Positions 35,029 to 47,212 of a stretch of 60,907 nt of DNA are shown here, one piece after another (positions within the stretch are counted from its first letter, which is position 1; each line of letters opens with the position of its first letter). The stretch is from positions 1 to 60,907 of the forward strand of contig CALBKH010000115.1 in the NCBI GenBank assembly GCA_937892955.1, read 5' to 3'. Source of the DNA: an uncultured Alphaproteobacteria bacterium. GTDB taxonomy: Bacteria > Pseudomonadota > Alphaproteobacteria > Rhizobiales > Ancalomicrobiaceae. Position numbers and translations under genes: made by a program. Under the pieces are notes generated by a model, which saw nothing but the letters and a program-made list of their open reading frames with translations, made no database searches and was not told where the DNA came from.

Positions 35029-35230
35029 GGGTCAGGACCCTTTTCATCTGGCGTCCGGTTTTTCGGACGTCGTTGACAAAAGGACTTCACGACCGCCGCC
35101 TCCCGGCGGTGGCCGCTCGTCTCTTCGATTTCGGGGTTCGGCCGGCGGCCGATCCGTCCCCCCTAGATCCATTTACCGCCGTCCGCAGGGCCTTCACACC
35201 CTTCCGTCGGCGGTCTCCGCGTTCGCCCCC

Positions 35231-38725
<3,495 letters not shown>

Positions 38726-39045
38726 GCGTGCTCGCGACCTATCCGGCGCGGTCGCACGTGAGCGGCCCGCACCGGTCGTTTGTCGATGAAGTCGGAGGGT
38801 CGTCCGGACTGGCCGGCGTTATAGGGGAAAAGGATGCGGGGGAAAAGAGGGGCAGGTTCGCCGCGGCGGGCGAACGGCCGGCCGAACCGGCCGAAAGCGG
38901 TCGCTCTCGTGCGGGTGCGGCGCGAGATCTTTTCATCGCCACGAAAGCCTACGATATAAGGGGACATGCGCCGCCGATGTCGTCGCGGGGGAACCCGCGG
39001 GGACGAGGCCGCTTCGACGAGGCCGCTTCGACGAGGACTGCGACG
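38726..39045. other. Divergent region between carB and ypfJ
   Basis: These 320 bases have no supported gene. Near the right end (39002-39036) a 14-base unit GACGAGGCCGCTTC is repeated about 2.5 times; each copy carries GAGG, so several ribosome-site-like motifs precede the ypfJ start. Promoters for both flanking genes must lie here. Confidence 0.5.
39002..39036 (+). repeat. 14-base tandem repeat ahead of ypfJ
   Basis: GACGAGGCCGCTTC occurs twice in full and a third time in part, ending 9 bases before the ATG at 39046. Each copy carries a GAGG core, so the repeat spans the presumed ribosome-binding site. Confidence 0.8.
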
Positions 39046-40026
39046 ATGCGCTGGGAAGGCCACAGAGAGAGCAGCAACATCGAGGATCGCCGCGACGGCG
39101 GCGGCGACGGTGGTGGTTTCGGCGGCGACGACGGGTCCTACGGCTCGAGCGGCGGCTATTCGCCGGGCGGCGGCTTCGGCCTGCCGATCAACATCGGCGG
39201 CGGCGGCATCGGCACGATCGTCATCATGCTGATCATCGCCTGGGTGATGGGCATCAACCCGATGAGCCTGCTCACCGGCACGCAGATCGGCCCGAGCACG
39301 CAGTCGCAGTCCTACCAGCGCTCGGCCCAGCCGCCGCAGCGCAGTCAGGCGCGCAACGATCAGCTCGGTCGATTCGTCGCGGTGGTGCTCGGCGACACCG
39401 AGGACCGCTGGAAGGACATCCTGCCCGCTCAGGCCGGCGATCTCGTGCCGAAGGCGCGCGGCATGCGCTACGAGGAGCCGCGGCTCGTCCTGTTCTCGCG
39501 CTCGACCCGCAGCCCGTGCGGTCAGGCGAGCGCGGCGACCGGGCCGTTCTACTGCCCGGCCGATCACAAGGTCTACATCGACCTCGCCTTCTACGACGAG
39601 CTGAAGACCCGCTTCCGCGCCCCCGGCGACTTCGCCCAGGCCTATGTGATCGCCCACGAGATCGGCCATCACATCCAGAACCTGATCGGCATCCTGCCGG
39701 CCTTCAATCAGGCCCGAGCCCGGATGAGCGAGAAGGAGCAGAACCGCGCCTCGGTCCGCGTCGAGTTGCAGGCCGACTGTTTCGCCGGCGTGTGGGCGCA
39801 CGAGGCGCAGAAGGAGCGCGACTTCATCGAACCGGGCGACATCGAAGAGGCGCTCAACGCCGCGTCCCGCATCGGCGACGATTCGATCCAGAAGACGATG
39901 CAGGGCTACGTCGTGCCCGACAGCTTCACCCACGGCTCGTCGGCGCAGCGGGTGCGCTGGTTCAAGATCGGCTTCGAGAGCGGCCGCATGTCGAGCTGCG
40001 ACACGTTCAAGGCGCCGAGTCTCTGA
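39046..40026 (+). CDS. ypfJ: YpfJ-family neutral zinc metallopeptidase
   Basis: This 326-residue protein is membrane-anchored by a single helix (IGTIVIMLIIAWVMG, about residues 54-68) after a Gly-rich N-terminus. The zinc motif HEIGHH lies in AQAYVIAHEIGHHIQNL, with the third ligand expected in VELQADCFAGVWAHEA. Family members are predicted periplasmic metalloproteases of unknown substrate. Its last 20 bases overlap the 3' end of the convergent exporter gene. Confidence 0.92.
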   Translation: MRWEGHRESSNIEDRRDGGGDGGGFGGDDGSYGSSGGYSPGGGFGLPINIGGGGIGTIVIMLIIAWVMGINPMSLLTGTQIGPSTQSQSYQRSAQPPQRSQARNDQLGRFVAVVLGDTEDRWKDILPAQAGDLVPKARGMRYEEPRLVLFSRSTRSPCGQASAATGPFYCPADHKVYIDLAFYDELKTRFRAPGDFAQAYVIAHEIGHHIQNLIGILPAFNQARARMSEKEQNRASVRVELQADCFAGVWAHEAQKERDFIEPGDIEEALNAASRIGDDSIQKTMQGYVVPDSFTHGSSAQRVRWFKIGFESGRMSSCDTFKAPSL

Positions 40027-40918
40027 TCGCCTCGGCGATCACCGGACGGCGCGCCGGGGTGGCGAAACGCCGGGCGCCGAAGATGCAGAGGACGACGAGG
40101 ACCGTCGAGAGCGCCAGCCGCGGATCGATCGTGTCGCCGAGCAGGACCGCCGCCAGGATCAGGCCGAGGAAGGGCTGCAACAGTTGCAGTTGGCCGACCG
40201 CGGCGACGCCGCCGCGCTCGAGGCCGCGATACCAGAAGAGAAAGCCGATCCATTGGCTGAAGGCGGCGGTGTAGGCGAGGCCGCCGATCGCCGGCCAACC
40301 GACCCGCGACCAGTCGGGCCAGTCGTGCAGCATCAGCGGCAAGGTGAGGGGCAGGGCGAGAACGACCGCCCAGGAGATGACCCGCCAACCGCCGAAACGA
40401 GCGGTGAGGCGGGCGCCTTCCGCATATCCCAGTCCGGCCGAAACGACCGCCCCGAGGATGAAGCCGTCGCCGCGCCACGTGCCGCCGAGGGTGCCGCCGA
40501 GGGCATAGAGCGCGACGACGGCGCTGCCGGCGGCGGCGAAGAGCCAGAAGGCGGGGTGCGGCGGCCGGGCGATGCCGCGCAGAATGGCGAAGCTGGCGGT
40601 GAAGAGCGGCAGAAGGCCGATGAACAGCGTGGCGCGAGCGGCCGTGATCTCGCGCAGCGCCAGGGCGGAGCCGACGGGGAAGCCGATCACCACCGTCGCC
40701 GACACGACGGCGAGGGCGACGAACTCCCGTCCGGTCGGCCACGGTCGTGGCGCGACGAGGAGGGCCGCACTCGCCAGGAACGCGGCGCCGACGGCGCGGG
40801 CCCAGGTCGAGAAGAACGGATCGAAATCGGTCACCGCGAACCGCGTCGCCACCAGGGATCCGGAAAAGAACGCCACGCCGATCAGTCCGTCGATCAGTCC
40901 CGCTCTGCGATCGTCCAT
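40007..40918 (-). CDS. EamA/DMT-superfamily exporter (RhtA/YdcZ-like)
   Basis: This 303-residue protein has ten predicted transmembrane helices in two EamA repeats (FFSGSLVATRFAVTDFDPFF and SQWIGFLFWYRGLERGG mark the two halves). The LGGTLGGTWRGDGF loop and QLQLLQPFLGLILAAVLLGD segment are characteristic. It is probably an amino-acid or metabolite exporter. It is divergent from a MocR-type regulator across 116 bases that contain overlapping inverted repeats, so its expression is very likely controlled by that regulator. Its 3' end overlaps ypfJ. Confidence 0.9.
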   Translation of the reverse strand: MDDRRAGLIDGLIGVAFFSGSLVATRFAVTDFDPFFSTWARAVGAAFLASAALLVAPRPWPTGREFVALAVVSATVVIGFPVGSALALREITAARATLFIGLLPLFTASFAILRGIARPPHPAFWLFAAAGSAVVALYALGGTLGGTWRGDGFILGAVVSAGLGYAEGARLTARFGGWRVISWAVVLALPLTLPLMLHDWPDWSRVGWPAIGGLAYTAAFSQWIGFLFWYRGLERGGVAAVGQLQLLQPFLGLILAAVLLGDTIDPRLALSTVLVVLCIFGARRFATPARRPVIAEAIRDSAP

Positions 40919-40980
40919 CGTCGAAACTCCCTCGCTGTGCACCGCCCGGAGAATCGGCTGACACGCGCCATCGATCGAGA

Positions 40981-41012
40981 TACGGTTCGGGTACGGTCGG
41001 ATGAACCGTACC
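40981..41012. promoter_or_regulatory. Overlapping inverted repeats, candidate MocR operator
   Basis: Two perfect dyads interlock between the exporter and MocR genes: TACGGTTC (40981-40988) with GAACCGTA (41003-41010), and GGTACGGT (40990-40997) with ACCGTACC (41005-41012). GGTAC recurs at 41013-41017. The site ends 22 bases before the regulator ATG. MocR regulators typically bind repeats of this sort in divergent promoters. The assignment is by position and symmetry only. Confidence 0.7.
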
Positions 41013-41034
41013 GGTACATTCATCGGGACGATCG

Positions 41035-42438
41035 ATGGACATACGGATCGAGCGCGATCGTCATGCGACGCTGGTCGGCGCGGTGGTGGCGGCTGTGGAG
41101 CGGGCGATCGACGAGCGTCGTTCGCCACCGGGGGCGCGCCTGCCGTCGATCCGGCGGGCGGCGGAGGACCTCGGCCTGTCGAAGTCGACGGTGGTGGAGG
41201 CCTACGACCGGCTCGTGGCGGCGGGCCGCGTGGTGGCTCGGCCGGGGTCCGGGTTCACGGTGGCGCCGGTGCCGCGTCCGATCGTCGCCGAGCCGGCTCC
41301 ACCGGCCGATCGCGACATCGATCCCTCCTGGGTGATGCGCCGGTCGCTCGAGCTCGACGACACGGTGTTCAAACCGGGCTGCGGCTGGCTGCCGAGCGAA
41401 TGGCTCGAGGAGGCCGGCATCCGGCGGGCGTTGCGCGCGCTCGCCCGCGACCCCGTCGCGCGGCTCGTCGACTACGGCTCGCCGCTCGGCCACGCCGGCC
41501 TCAGGCAGGTGTTGGCGCGGCGGCTCGGCGAACGCGGCATCGCCGCCGAACCCGGCCGCATCGTTCTGACCGCCGGCGCTTCCGCCGCGGTCGATCTGGT
41601 GGTGCGCCTTCTGGTCGAGCCGGGCGACACGGTCTTCGTCGACGATCCCTGCTACTACAACTTCCGCGCCAAGCTGAAGCTCGAGCGGGCGCGGGTGATC
41701 GGCATTCCCTTCCATCCGGACGGACCCGATCTCGAAGTCTTCGAGCGTGAAGCGGAGATCCATCGGCCACGGCTCTATCTGACCAACGCCGGGCCGCACA
41801 ATCCGACCGGGGGCCGGATCGGCGCGGCGACGGCGCATCGGCTGGTCAACCTCGCCGGACGTCACGGCTTCACGATCGTCGAGGACGATGTCTTCGCCGA
41901 CTTCGAGACGAGGCCGGCGCCGCGGATGGCGGCGCTCGACGGGCTCGAGCGGGTGATCCATGTCGGGTCGTTCTCCAAGACGCTGTCGTCGGCGATCCGC
42001 CTCGGTTGGATCGCCACCGACCGGACGCGGGCGGAGGCGTTCACCGAGGCGAAGCTCGCCACCTCCTTCACCAACGACGATCTGGCCGCCCAGGTCGTCC
42101 ATCGGTTGCTCGTCGACGGCAGCTATCGCCGGCACGTCGACGGTCTGCGCCGCCGTCTCGGCGAGGCGCGGGTGCGGGTGTGTCGAGCTCTGGAGCGACT
42201 GGGGCTCAGGCCGTGGGGAGCGGGTGAAGAGGGGATCTTCGTCTGGGCCGAGTTGCCGGAGGGCGTCGAGGCGGTCGAGGTGTCGAAACGTGCGGACGCC
42301 GCCGGCGTCGTCCTGGCGCCGGGCAACGTCTTCTCGCCCTCGCTCTCCGCCGGCCGCTTCCTACGCTTCAACGTGGCGCAATGCGGTCATCGGCGGATCT
42401 TCGAAGTTCTGGCGGAGGCGATGGCGGGCCGTCCCTGA
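41035..42438 (+). CDS. MocR/PdxR-type regulator (GntR domain fused to aminotransferase fold)
   Basis: This 467-residue protein has an N-terminal GntR winged helix (PPGARLPSIRRAAEDLGLSKSTV with VEAYDRLVAAGRVVARPGSG) and a class-I aminotransferase domain (TNAGPHNPTGG, SFSKTLSSAIRLGWIA with the PLP Lys). MocR proteins sense PLP-bound ligands and regulate neighbouring transporters or metabolic genes. Its divergent partner is the EamA exporter, the most likely target, together with itself. It converges with the second GST with only 18 bases between. Confidence 0.93.
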   Translation: MDIRIERDRHATLVGAVVAAVERAIDERRSPPGARLPSIRRAAEDLGLSKSTVVEAYDRLVAAGRVVARPGSGFTVAPVPRPIVAEPAPPADRDIDPSWVMRRSLELDDTVFKPGCGWLPSEWLEEAGIRRALRALARDPVARLVDYGSPLGHAGLRQVLARRLGERGIAAEPGRIVLTAGASAAVDLVVRLLVEPGDTVFVDDPCYYNFRAKLKLERARVIGIPFHPDGPDLEVFEREAEIHRPRLYLTNAGPHNPTGGRIGAATAHRLVNLAGRHGFTIVEDDVFADFETRPAPRMAALDGLERVIHVGSFSKTLSSAIRLGWIATDRTRAEAFTEAKLATSFTNDDLAAQVVHRLLVDGSYRRHVDGLRRRLGEARVRVCRALERLGLRPWGAGEEGIFVWAELPEGVEAVEVSKRADAAGVVLAPGNVFSPSLSAGRFLRFNVAQCGHRRIFEVLAEAMAGRP

Positions 42439-42456
42439 TCGCCTCGCGCCACCGCC

Positions 42457-43083
42457 TCACGCCGGCTTCTTGAGCACGCCTTCCGACGAGGGCCGGGCAT
42501 GGACCGCCGCGAGGAAGGCGGTCAGCGCCGGGCGCATGTAGAGCATCGGCCGGGTCTGCGGCATCAGCGCGATGGCGTTGACGATCGGCGCGAGCAGCAG
42601 GTCGGCGAGGTTCGGGGCGTCGCCGCCGAGGAAGGGGCCGTGGCCGAGGGCGGTCTCGAAGACCGTCAGGTCGTGTTCGAGCGCCTCGAGAGCGGCCTGC
42701 GGCGGCTCGAAAGCTTCGCCGCGGCGGGTGGCGAAGAACATCGGCGAACCGATCTGACGGATGGCGTGGATGTCGAGATAGGAGGTGATCGCCGAGATCC
42801 ACTGTTCGGCGCGGGCGGCGGCGAGCGGGTCGGTCGGCATCAGCGCCGGTCCGGGCAGCGCGGTGTCGATCCAGCGCAGGATGGCGGTGGTCTCGTAGAG
42901 GGGGGCGCCGTCGAGGAGGAGGACGGGGATCTTGCCCCACGGATGGAGGGCGAGATGCGCCGGCTCCTCGAGGGCGCTCGGCGGGGGAACCAACTCGTAG
43001 GTCGCGCCCTTCTCCTTGAGGGCGAGCAGGGCGGACTGGACGAAATTCGAGAAGTTCACGCCGACGATGCGGATCGGATCCAT
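42457..43083 (-). CDS. Glutathione S-transferase family protein (second)
   Basis: This 208-residue protein has a GST N-terminal domain (RIVGVNFSNFVQSALLALKEKG, HPWGKIPVLLLDG with the cis-Pro, ETTAILRWID) and a helical C-terminal domain ending ARPSSEGVLKK. It is only distantly similar to the GST at 5.5-6.1 kb. The start is the ATG at 43083, which begins the thioredoxin fold directly. The substrate is unknown. Confidence 0.88.
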   Translation of the reverse strand: MDPIRIVGVNFSNFVQSALLALKEKGATYELVPPPSALEEPAHLALHPWGKIPVLLLDGAPLYETTAILRWIDTALPGPALMPTDPLAAARAEQWISAITSYLDIHAIRQIGSPMFFATRRGEAFEPPQAALEALEHDLTVFETALGHGPFLGGDAPNLADLLLAPIVNAIALMPQTRPMLYMRPALTAFLAAVHARPSSEGVLKKPA

Positions 43084-43349
43084 GGGGCCCTCCTGAAGCC
43101 GTTTCCCCAGCGTCCGCCGGATCGGGCCCGGGATCAAGGAGGGCTTGCGAACAAGGGACACGGATGCGCGCCGTGCGGGGAGGCGGCCCGGGCGGGCGAG
43201 CATCGACGGCGCTGCGAGCACCCGGGCGACCGGGGGGTGGCGGCGGTTCGGGCTTGCCTTCGCTCGAGAAGTTTCGATCATGGCGAGCGCCGCCGCTTCG
43301 GCACGAGGTCCGGCGAGGGATGCGGCGGACGCCGGACGGGGAGGATGTC

Positions 43350-43649
43350 ATGCACGACGAGAAGATCGACGCCACGCACGGTCACGTCCATCCCGAGCCG
43401 CACACCCATCCGCACGAGCACCGCCACGCCCACGAGCACACCCACTGGCACACTCACGAGCACCGCCACGGCGACCTCGTCCACAGTCACGAGCACGGCC
43501 ACACCCATTCCCACGAGCACGCCCATGTCCACGAGCACGTCCACACCGGCGCGCACGACCATGCGGATGCGCACGAGGGGACGTCGGGGGAGCACGAACA
43601 CGGCCATGGGGACCATGCTCACGGGAGTCACGGGCACGGGCACCGGTGA
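43350..43649 (+). CDS. Extremely histidine-rich small protein, probable metal binder
   Basis: This 99-residue protein has 38 His. After MHDEKIDA it consists of HGH, HTH, HEH, HAH and HSH steps, with Glu, Asp, Thr and Ala as the main other residues, and only short breaks (GDLV, EGTSGEHE). It has no signal peptide, membrane helix or Cys. The ATG at 43350 follows GGGAGG. Such composition fits binding or storage of nickel, zinc, cobalt or copper in the cytoplasm, as in Hpn-like proteins, though no known family is recognised and no metal transporter or chaperone gene is adjacent. It borders the AT-rich island. Confidence 0.75.
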   Translation: MHDEKIDATHGHVHPEPHTHPHEHRHAHEHTHWHTHEHRHGDLVHSHEHGHTHSHEHAHVHEHVHTGAHDHADAHEGTSGEHEHGHGDHAHGSHGHGHR

Positions 43650-43784
43650 GAGGGCTGTGGACGAGCGTCGGTTCGCGGCGAAGGAGGATATTTGAGGTGA
43701 ACACCGATGCGATAAGTCTATCGTATAACTATGTTCGTGCCGAAAGGGGGGGTGTGGCTTGACTAGTTCATGCCATGTAATGTA

Positions 43785-44774
43785 CTAATTATTTATAGGG
43801 TTTCGCATTGAGAATCCAATTAAATTATTGAATTCCGATAAATTTAATTCCATATCAGATTCAGAATAACTAGACTTTGTCATCATGATCGGGCGAGTCA
43901 ATTCACACATTGCAATCAGTCGACCTCCATCGACCAATTCTATACTGGTGATTGGTTCGCGCCTTGATGCGTCGTCCGCCTCACGTACGGCGGCCTTGCT
44001 GAATTTTCCGGACGTTACAAATATCCCCCGAAGGGCGCCCTGTATAACCATCGCACCCACAAACTCCCGAACGCTGCTCGCAGGTTGCGCTCCCCGCCTG
44101 AGCGCGCGCCTCTTTACTTGAACAACCATTTCCTGATCGCCTCGCGCTAGGTACAGGTCGATTCCGCGGTCGTTCGGACCTCCGACGTACGAGACCTCAC
44201 ATTTATGGGTTTCACGAAAGACGTGGCCAACAAGTTCTTCTAATTTACCGGGATCGACATCCTCAAGTTTTTGTGGGTGATGCGTTAGATATTCGCAAAG
44301 ATTTTCTACCGGAACTTCGGCCGATGAGACGGAAAATGACTTTAGAATAGATCTGCGGTGGAATGACTTAACGCCATGCTTGAAGCCGTAGCTATCAAAC
44401 TCCTCCGATAAAAAATGCTCTGTTTCCCACCACCCGCAACAGGGGCACTCGCTAGTATAAAATCCTCGAAAACCTTCAATGTTCAATGTATTTGTAGTGA
44501 GTTTTGTGTTGCAGTGAGGGCAGTGTTCAAAGTAGTTCCATCTTCCAAACGTCTCATTCCTCAGCGAACTGATTCGCTTTCTCTCGTTGTAATCGCGAAA
44601 ATCTTCATCCGAGTCGACCAATAAAATACCTTGTGCAGAATTGGTCTGGCGGAGCCGAGCCCCATTGCGATGTAAATCTGCCTTCGAAACAGAGCTACTA
44701 ACGTAGCCATCATCTTCATTGCAGGTCAGCTCAACAAAATCTTGGTAAACGAGGATCGGGGAGTCGCTTCCCAT
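43785..44774 (-). CDS. Zinc-ribbon plus Mrr-like restriction endonuclease domain protein
   Basis: This 329-residue protein has a CxxC...CxCC cluster (CPHC at 85-88, CPCC at 110-113), likely a zinc ribbon, and a C-terminal Mrr-type PD-(D/E)xK nuclease core: GGPNDRGIDLYL (Asp206) and VVQVKRR (Gln219, Lys221), preceded by KLEELVGHVF. In Mrr relatives this core cleaves modified or foreign DNA. The gene is far more AT-rich than everything around it (43801-43860 has 15 G+C in 60 bases) and uses AT-ending codons, so it was probably acquired horizontally. No methyltransferase is present, which favours a stand-alone type IV-like or solitary defence nuclease. Confidence 0.82.
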   Translation of the reverse strand: MGSDSPILVYQDFVELTCNEDDGYVSSSVSKADLHRNGARLRQTNSAQGILLVDSDEDFRDYNERKRISSLRNETFGRWNYFEHCPHCNTKLTTNTLNIEGFRGFYTSECPCCGWWETEHFLSEEFDSYGFKHGVKSFHRRSILKSFSVSSAEVPVENLCEYLTHHPQKLEDVDPGKLEELVGHVFRETHKCEVSYVGGPNDRGIDLYLARGDQEMVVQVKRRALRRGAQPASSVREFVGAMVIQGALRGIFVTSGKFSKAAVREADDASRREPITSIELVDGGRLIAMCELTRPIMMTKSSYSESDMELNLSEFNNLIGFSMRNPINN

Positions 44775-45105
44775 CTTATTTTCGCCTCTAGGGGGGCAAT
44801 CAATGCCGATTTTCTAACGAAAGAATGCTGGATATCTATATTACACGCAACTCCAAAGTCGACGCGCCACTGATTCGGTCGCGCCCGCTTCGGGTCGGAG
44901 AGAGCCGTCGGCATCGCGCCGGCGGAAGACGGTCGACCCCACGGTCATTCCGACGATCCGCGGCGGCTCATCGGCTCGAGCCGTGTCCGCGGCGCGGTGC
45001 GCCGGCGGATCGGCGTCGGGGCCCGATCGCGACGCGGAGACGGGATGCGGGAACGGGCACGCCCGCTCGTCGGAGGCGTGCCCGTTCCCGTCCGTCGCGT
45101 CCGCC
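44775..45105. other. Region between the nuclease gene and the tct operon
   Basis: These 331 bases change from AT-rich to GC-rich at about 44860, which marks the right edge of the island. No gene is supported. A large hairpin at 45049-45089 belongs to the end of the tct operon. I saw no direct repeats flanking the island that would mark an integration site. Confidence 0.5.
45049..45089 (-). terminator. Large hairpin downstream of tctA
   Basis: A 15-base perfect inverted repeat (GGGAACGGGCACGCC and complement) with an 11-base loop lies 16 bases after the tctA stop. There is no U-tract. It probably terminates or stabilises the tctCBA message. Confidence 0.6.
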
Positions 45106-46638
45106 TCAATCCTCCGGCAGTCCGGCGCTCTCGGCCTTGGCTTCCACCGCGCGCAGTCGCTTCATGCGGCGGGCCAGGAACCACGGCGCCACCGCGACCG
45201 TGAGGGCCATCACCCACAGCACCTGCGAGATCGTCGAGGACCACAGGATCGACAGCTCGCCGCCGGAGATCGCCAGCGCATTGCGCAGATTGACCTCCAT
45301 GACCTTGCCGAGCACGAAGCCGAGGATGATCGGCGCCATCTCGAAATCGAGCTTGCGCAGCATCCAGCCGACGACGCCGATGCCCAACATGATCAGCACC
45401 GACAGGACGCTGGAGTGGGTCGAGTAGACGCCGACCACCGACAGCACCAGGATCGACGGCACCAGGATCCAGTTCGGCAGGGTGAGGACGCGGGCGAAGA
45501 TCTTCACCATCGGCAGGTTGAGGGCGAGGAGGATCAGGTTGCCGATGAACATCGAGGCGACCAGACCGCCGACGATCTCGGGCCGCTCGGTCAGGAGCTG
45601 AGGGCCGGGTTGGATGTTGTAGAGCATCAGCGCGCCGAGCATCACCGCCGTCGTGCCGGAGCCCGGAACGCCGAGGGTCAGCATCGGCACGAAGGCGCCC
45701 GCCGCCGTGGCGTTGTTGGCGGCTTCCGGAGCGGCCAGACCGCGCACGTCGCCCTTGCCGAAGGTGCCGTCACGATCGTTGAGCCGCTTCTCCGTCATGT
45801 AGGAGATCGCCGAAGCGACCGACGCGCCGGTGCCCGGCAGCACGCCGACGACGAAGCCGATGACCGAGGACCGCACCGCCGTCCAGACGCAGCGGCGGAT
45901 GTCGTCGAGGCGGGCGAGCGAACGGCCGGCCACCTTGAGGATCTCGCCGCCCTTGCTCTGATGCTCGAGGATGTTGATCGCCTCGGAGATCGAGAACAGG
46001 CCGATGACCAGGACGACGAACTCGATGCCGTCGCCGAGTTCCGGCTCGTCGAAGGTGTAGCGGTAGGCCCCCGAGGTCGGGTCGAGGCCGACGGTCGCCA
46101 GCATCAGGCCGAGGGTGCAGCCGACCAGCGTCTTGACCGGGTCGGAGCCGACCATCGAGCCGAGCGTGGCGAAGGCGAAGACCATCAACACGAAATATTC
46201 GGCCGGACCGAAGCCGATGGCGAGCGCGGCGAGCGCCGGGGCGAAGAGCGCGAGGCCGATGGTGCCGACGGTGCCGCCGAAGAAGGAGGCGAGGCCCGAG
46301 ATCGCCAACGCCTCGCCGGCGCGGCCCTGCTTGGCCAGCGGATGGCCGTCGAGCGCCGTCATCACGGCACCGGCGTCGCCCGGCACGTTGAGCAGGATCG
46401 ACGAGATGCGGCCGCCGTATTCGGCGCCGCAATAGATGCCGGCGAGCAGGATCATCGTGCTCTCCGGCGGCAGGCCCATGGTGTAGGCGATGGGCAGCAG
46501 GAGGGCGATGCCGTTGATCGGACCGATCGCCGGCAGCGCGCCGATCAGCGTCCCGAGGAAGGCGCCGACGAAGCCGATCAGCAGGTTCGTCGGGGTGAGC
46601 GCGACCGCGAAGCCGTGCCACAGGTAGTCGAGGTTCAT
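45106..46638 (-). CDS. tctA: Tripartite tricarboxylate transporter, large permease TctA
   Basis: This 510-residue inner-membrane protein has about 11-12 helices. The signature segments are NLLIGFVGAFLGTLIGALPAIG, GIYCGAEYGGRISSILLN and LGVPGSGTTAVMLGAL. It is the channel-forming subunit for citrate-like carboxylates and works with TctB and the periplasmic TctC. It is the last gene of the leftward tctC-tctB-tctA operon, 27 bases after tctB. Confidence 0.96.
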   Translation of the reverse strand: MNLDYLWHGFAVALTPTNLLIGFVGAFLGTLIGALPAIGPINGIALLLPIAYTMGLPPESTMILLAGIYCGAEYGGRISSILLNVPGDAGAVMTALDGHPLAKQGRAGEALAISGLASFFGGTVGTIGLALFAPALAALAIGFGPAEYFVLMVFAFATLGSMVGSDPVKTLVGCTLGLMLATVGLDPTSGAYRYTFDEPELGDGIEFVVLVIGLFSISEAINILEHQSKGGEILKVAGRSLARLDDIRRCVWTAVRSSVIGFVVGVLPGTGASVASAISYMTEKRLNDRDGTFGKGDVRGLAAPEAANNATAAGAFVPMLTLGVPGSGTTAVMLGALMLYNIQPGPQLLTERPEIVGGLVASMFIGNLILLALNLPMVKIFARVLTLPNWILVPSILVLSVVGVYSTHSSVLSVLIMLGIGVVGWMLRKLDFEMAPIILGFVLGKVMEVNLRNALAISGGELSILWSSTISQVLWVMALTVAVAPWFLARRMKRLRAVEAKAESAGLPED

Positions 46639-46665
46639 GGGTCGAACTCCGTGAGGCGCGGCGCG

Positions 46666-47139
46666 TCAGCGCTTGACGAGCATCTTGAAGAGATCGCCGG
46701 AGGGCAGTTGCACCTCGAGCAGGACGGCGAAGAGCAGGTACCAGCCGACGGCATGGAGGACGCCGGCGACGATCGCCTTCGGCCACGAGGCGCCGAAGAC
46801 GCGGCTCGACCCGGCGGTCATGACGAAGATCGCGACGAGGAAACCGGCCGGACCGAGGAGCAGCGCGCAGGCGGCCACCAGCGCCGGCAGGGCGATGGCC
46901 CCGACGAGCGTCGCACCGCGTGGCCAGGCCTCGTTGCGGCCGGGACGGACGAAGTTGAGGATCGCCAGACCCGCCAGCACGACCGCCAGCGCCACCGGGA
47001 ACGTGCGCGGACCGAGCGGATCCGAAGAGAAGGAATATTCGATCCGGCTTCCCATCCATCCGAAGACGAGGGCGAAGACGAAGAGTGCGGCCGCGCCGAT
47101 CCGGCCGTGGCGCAGCGTGGCGCCGTGGTCGCCGTGCAT
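46666..47139 (-). CDS. tctB: Tripartite tricarboxylate transporter, small permease TctB
   Basis: This 157-residue membrane protein has four helices (IGAAALFVFALVFGWMG, FPVALAVVLAGLAIL, VGAIALPALVAACALLLG, PAGFLVAIFVMTAG) and the FSSDPLGPRTFP loop common in TctB. It is poorly conserved in sequence as usual for the family, but position between tctC and tctA settles the call. Confidence 0.92.
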   Translation of the reverse strand: MHGDHGATLRHGRIGAAALFVFALVFGWMGSRIEYSFSSDPLGPRTFPVALAVVLAGLAILNFVRPGRNEAWPRGATLVGAIALPALVAACALLLGPAGFLVAIFVMTAGSSRVFGASWPKAIVAGVLHAVGWYLLFAVLLEVQLPSGDLFKMLVKR

Positions 47140-47212
47140 GGTTCACCCCTGGAGTTGCGAGGAGAAGACGAGCCGACGCGGGCGGAGGGGAGCCCCGCCC
47201 GCGTCGCGTCGA

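Noticed and set aside
43650..44860. Integrated prophage or transposon around the nuclease gene
   Set aside because: No integrase, transposase, tRNA target or flanking direct repeats are visible; only the composition suggests transfer.
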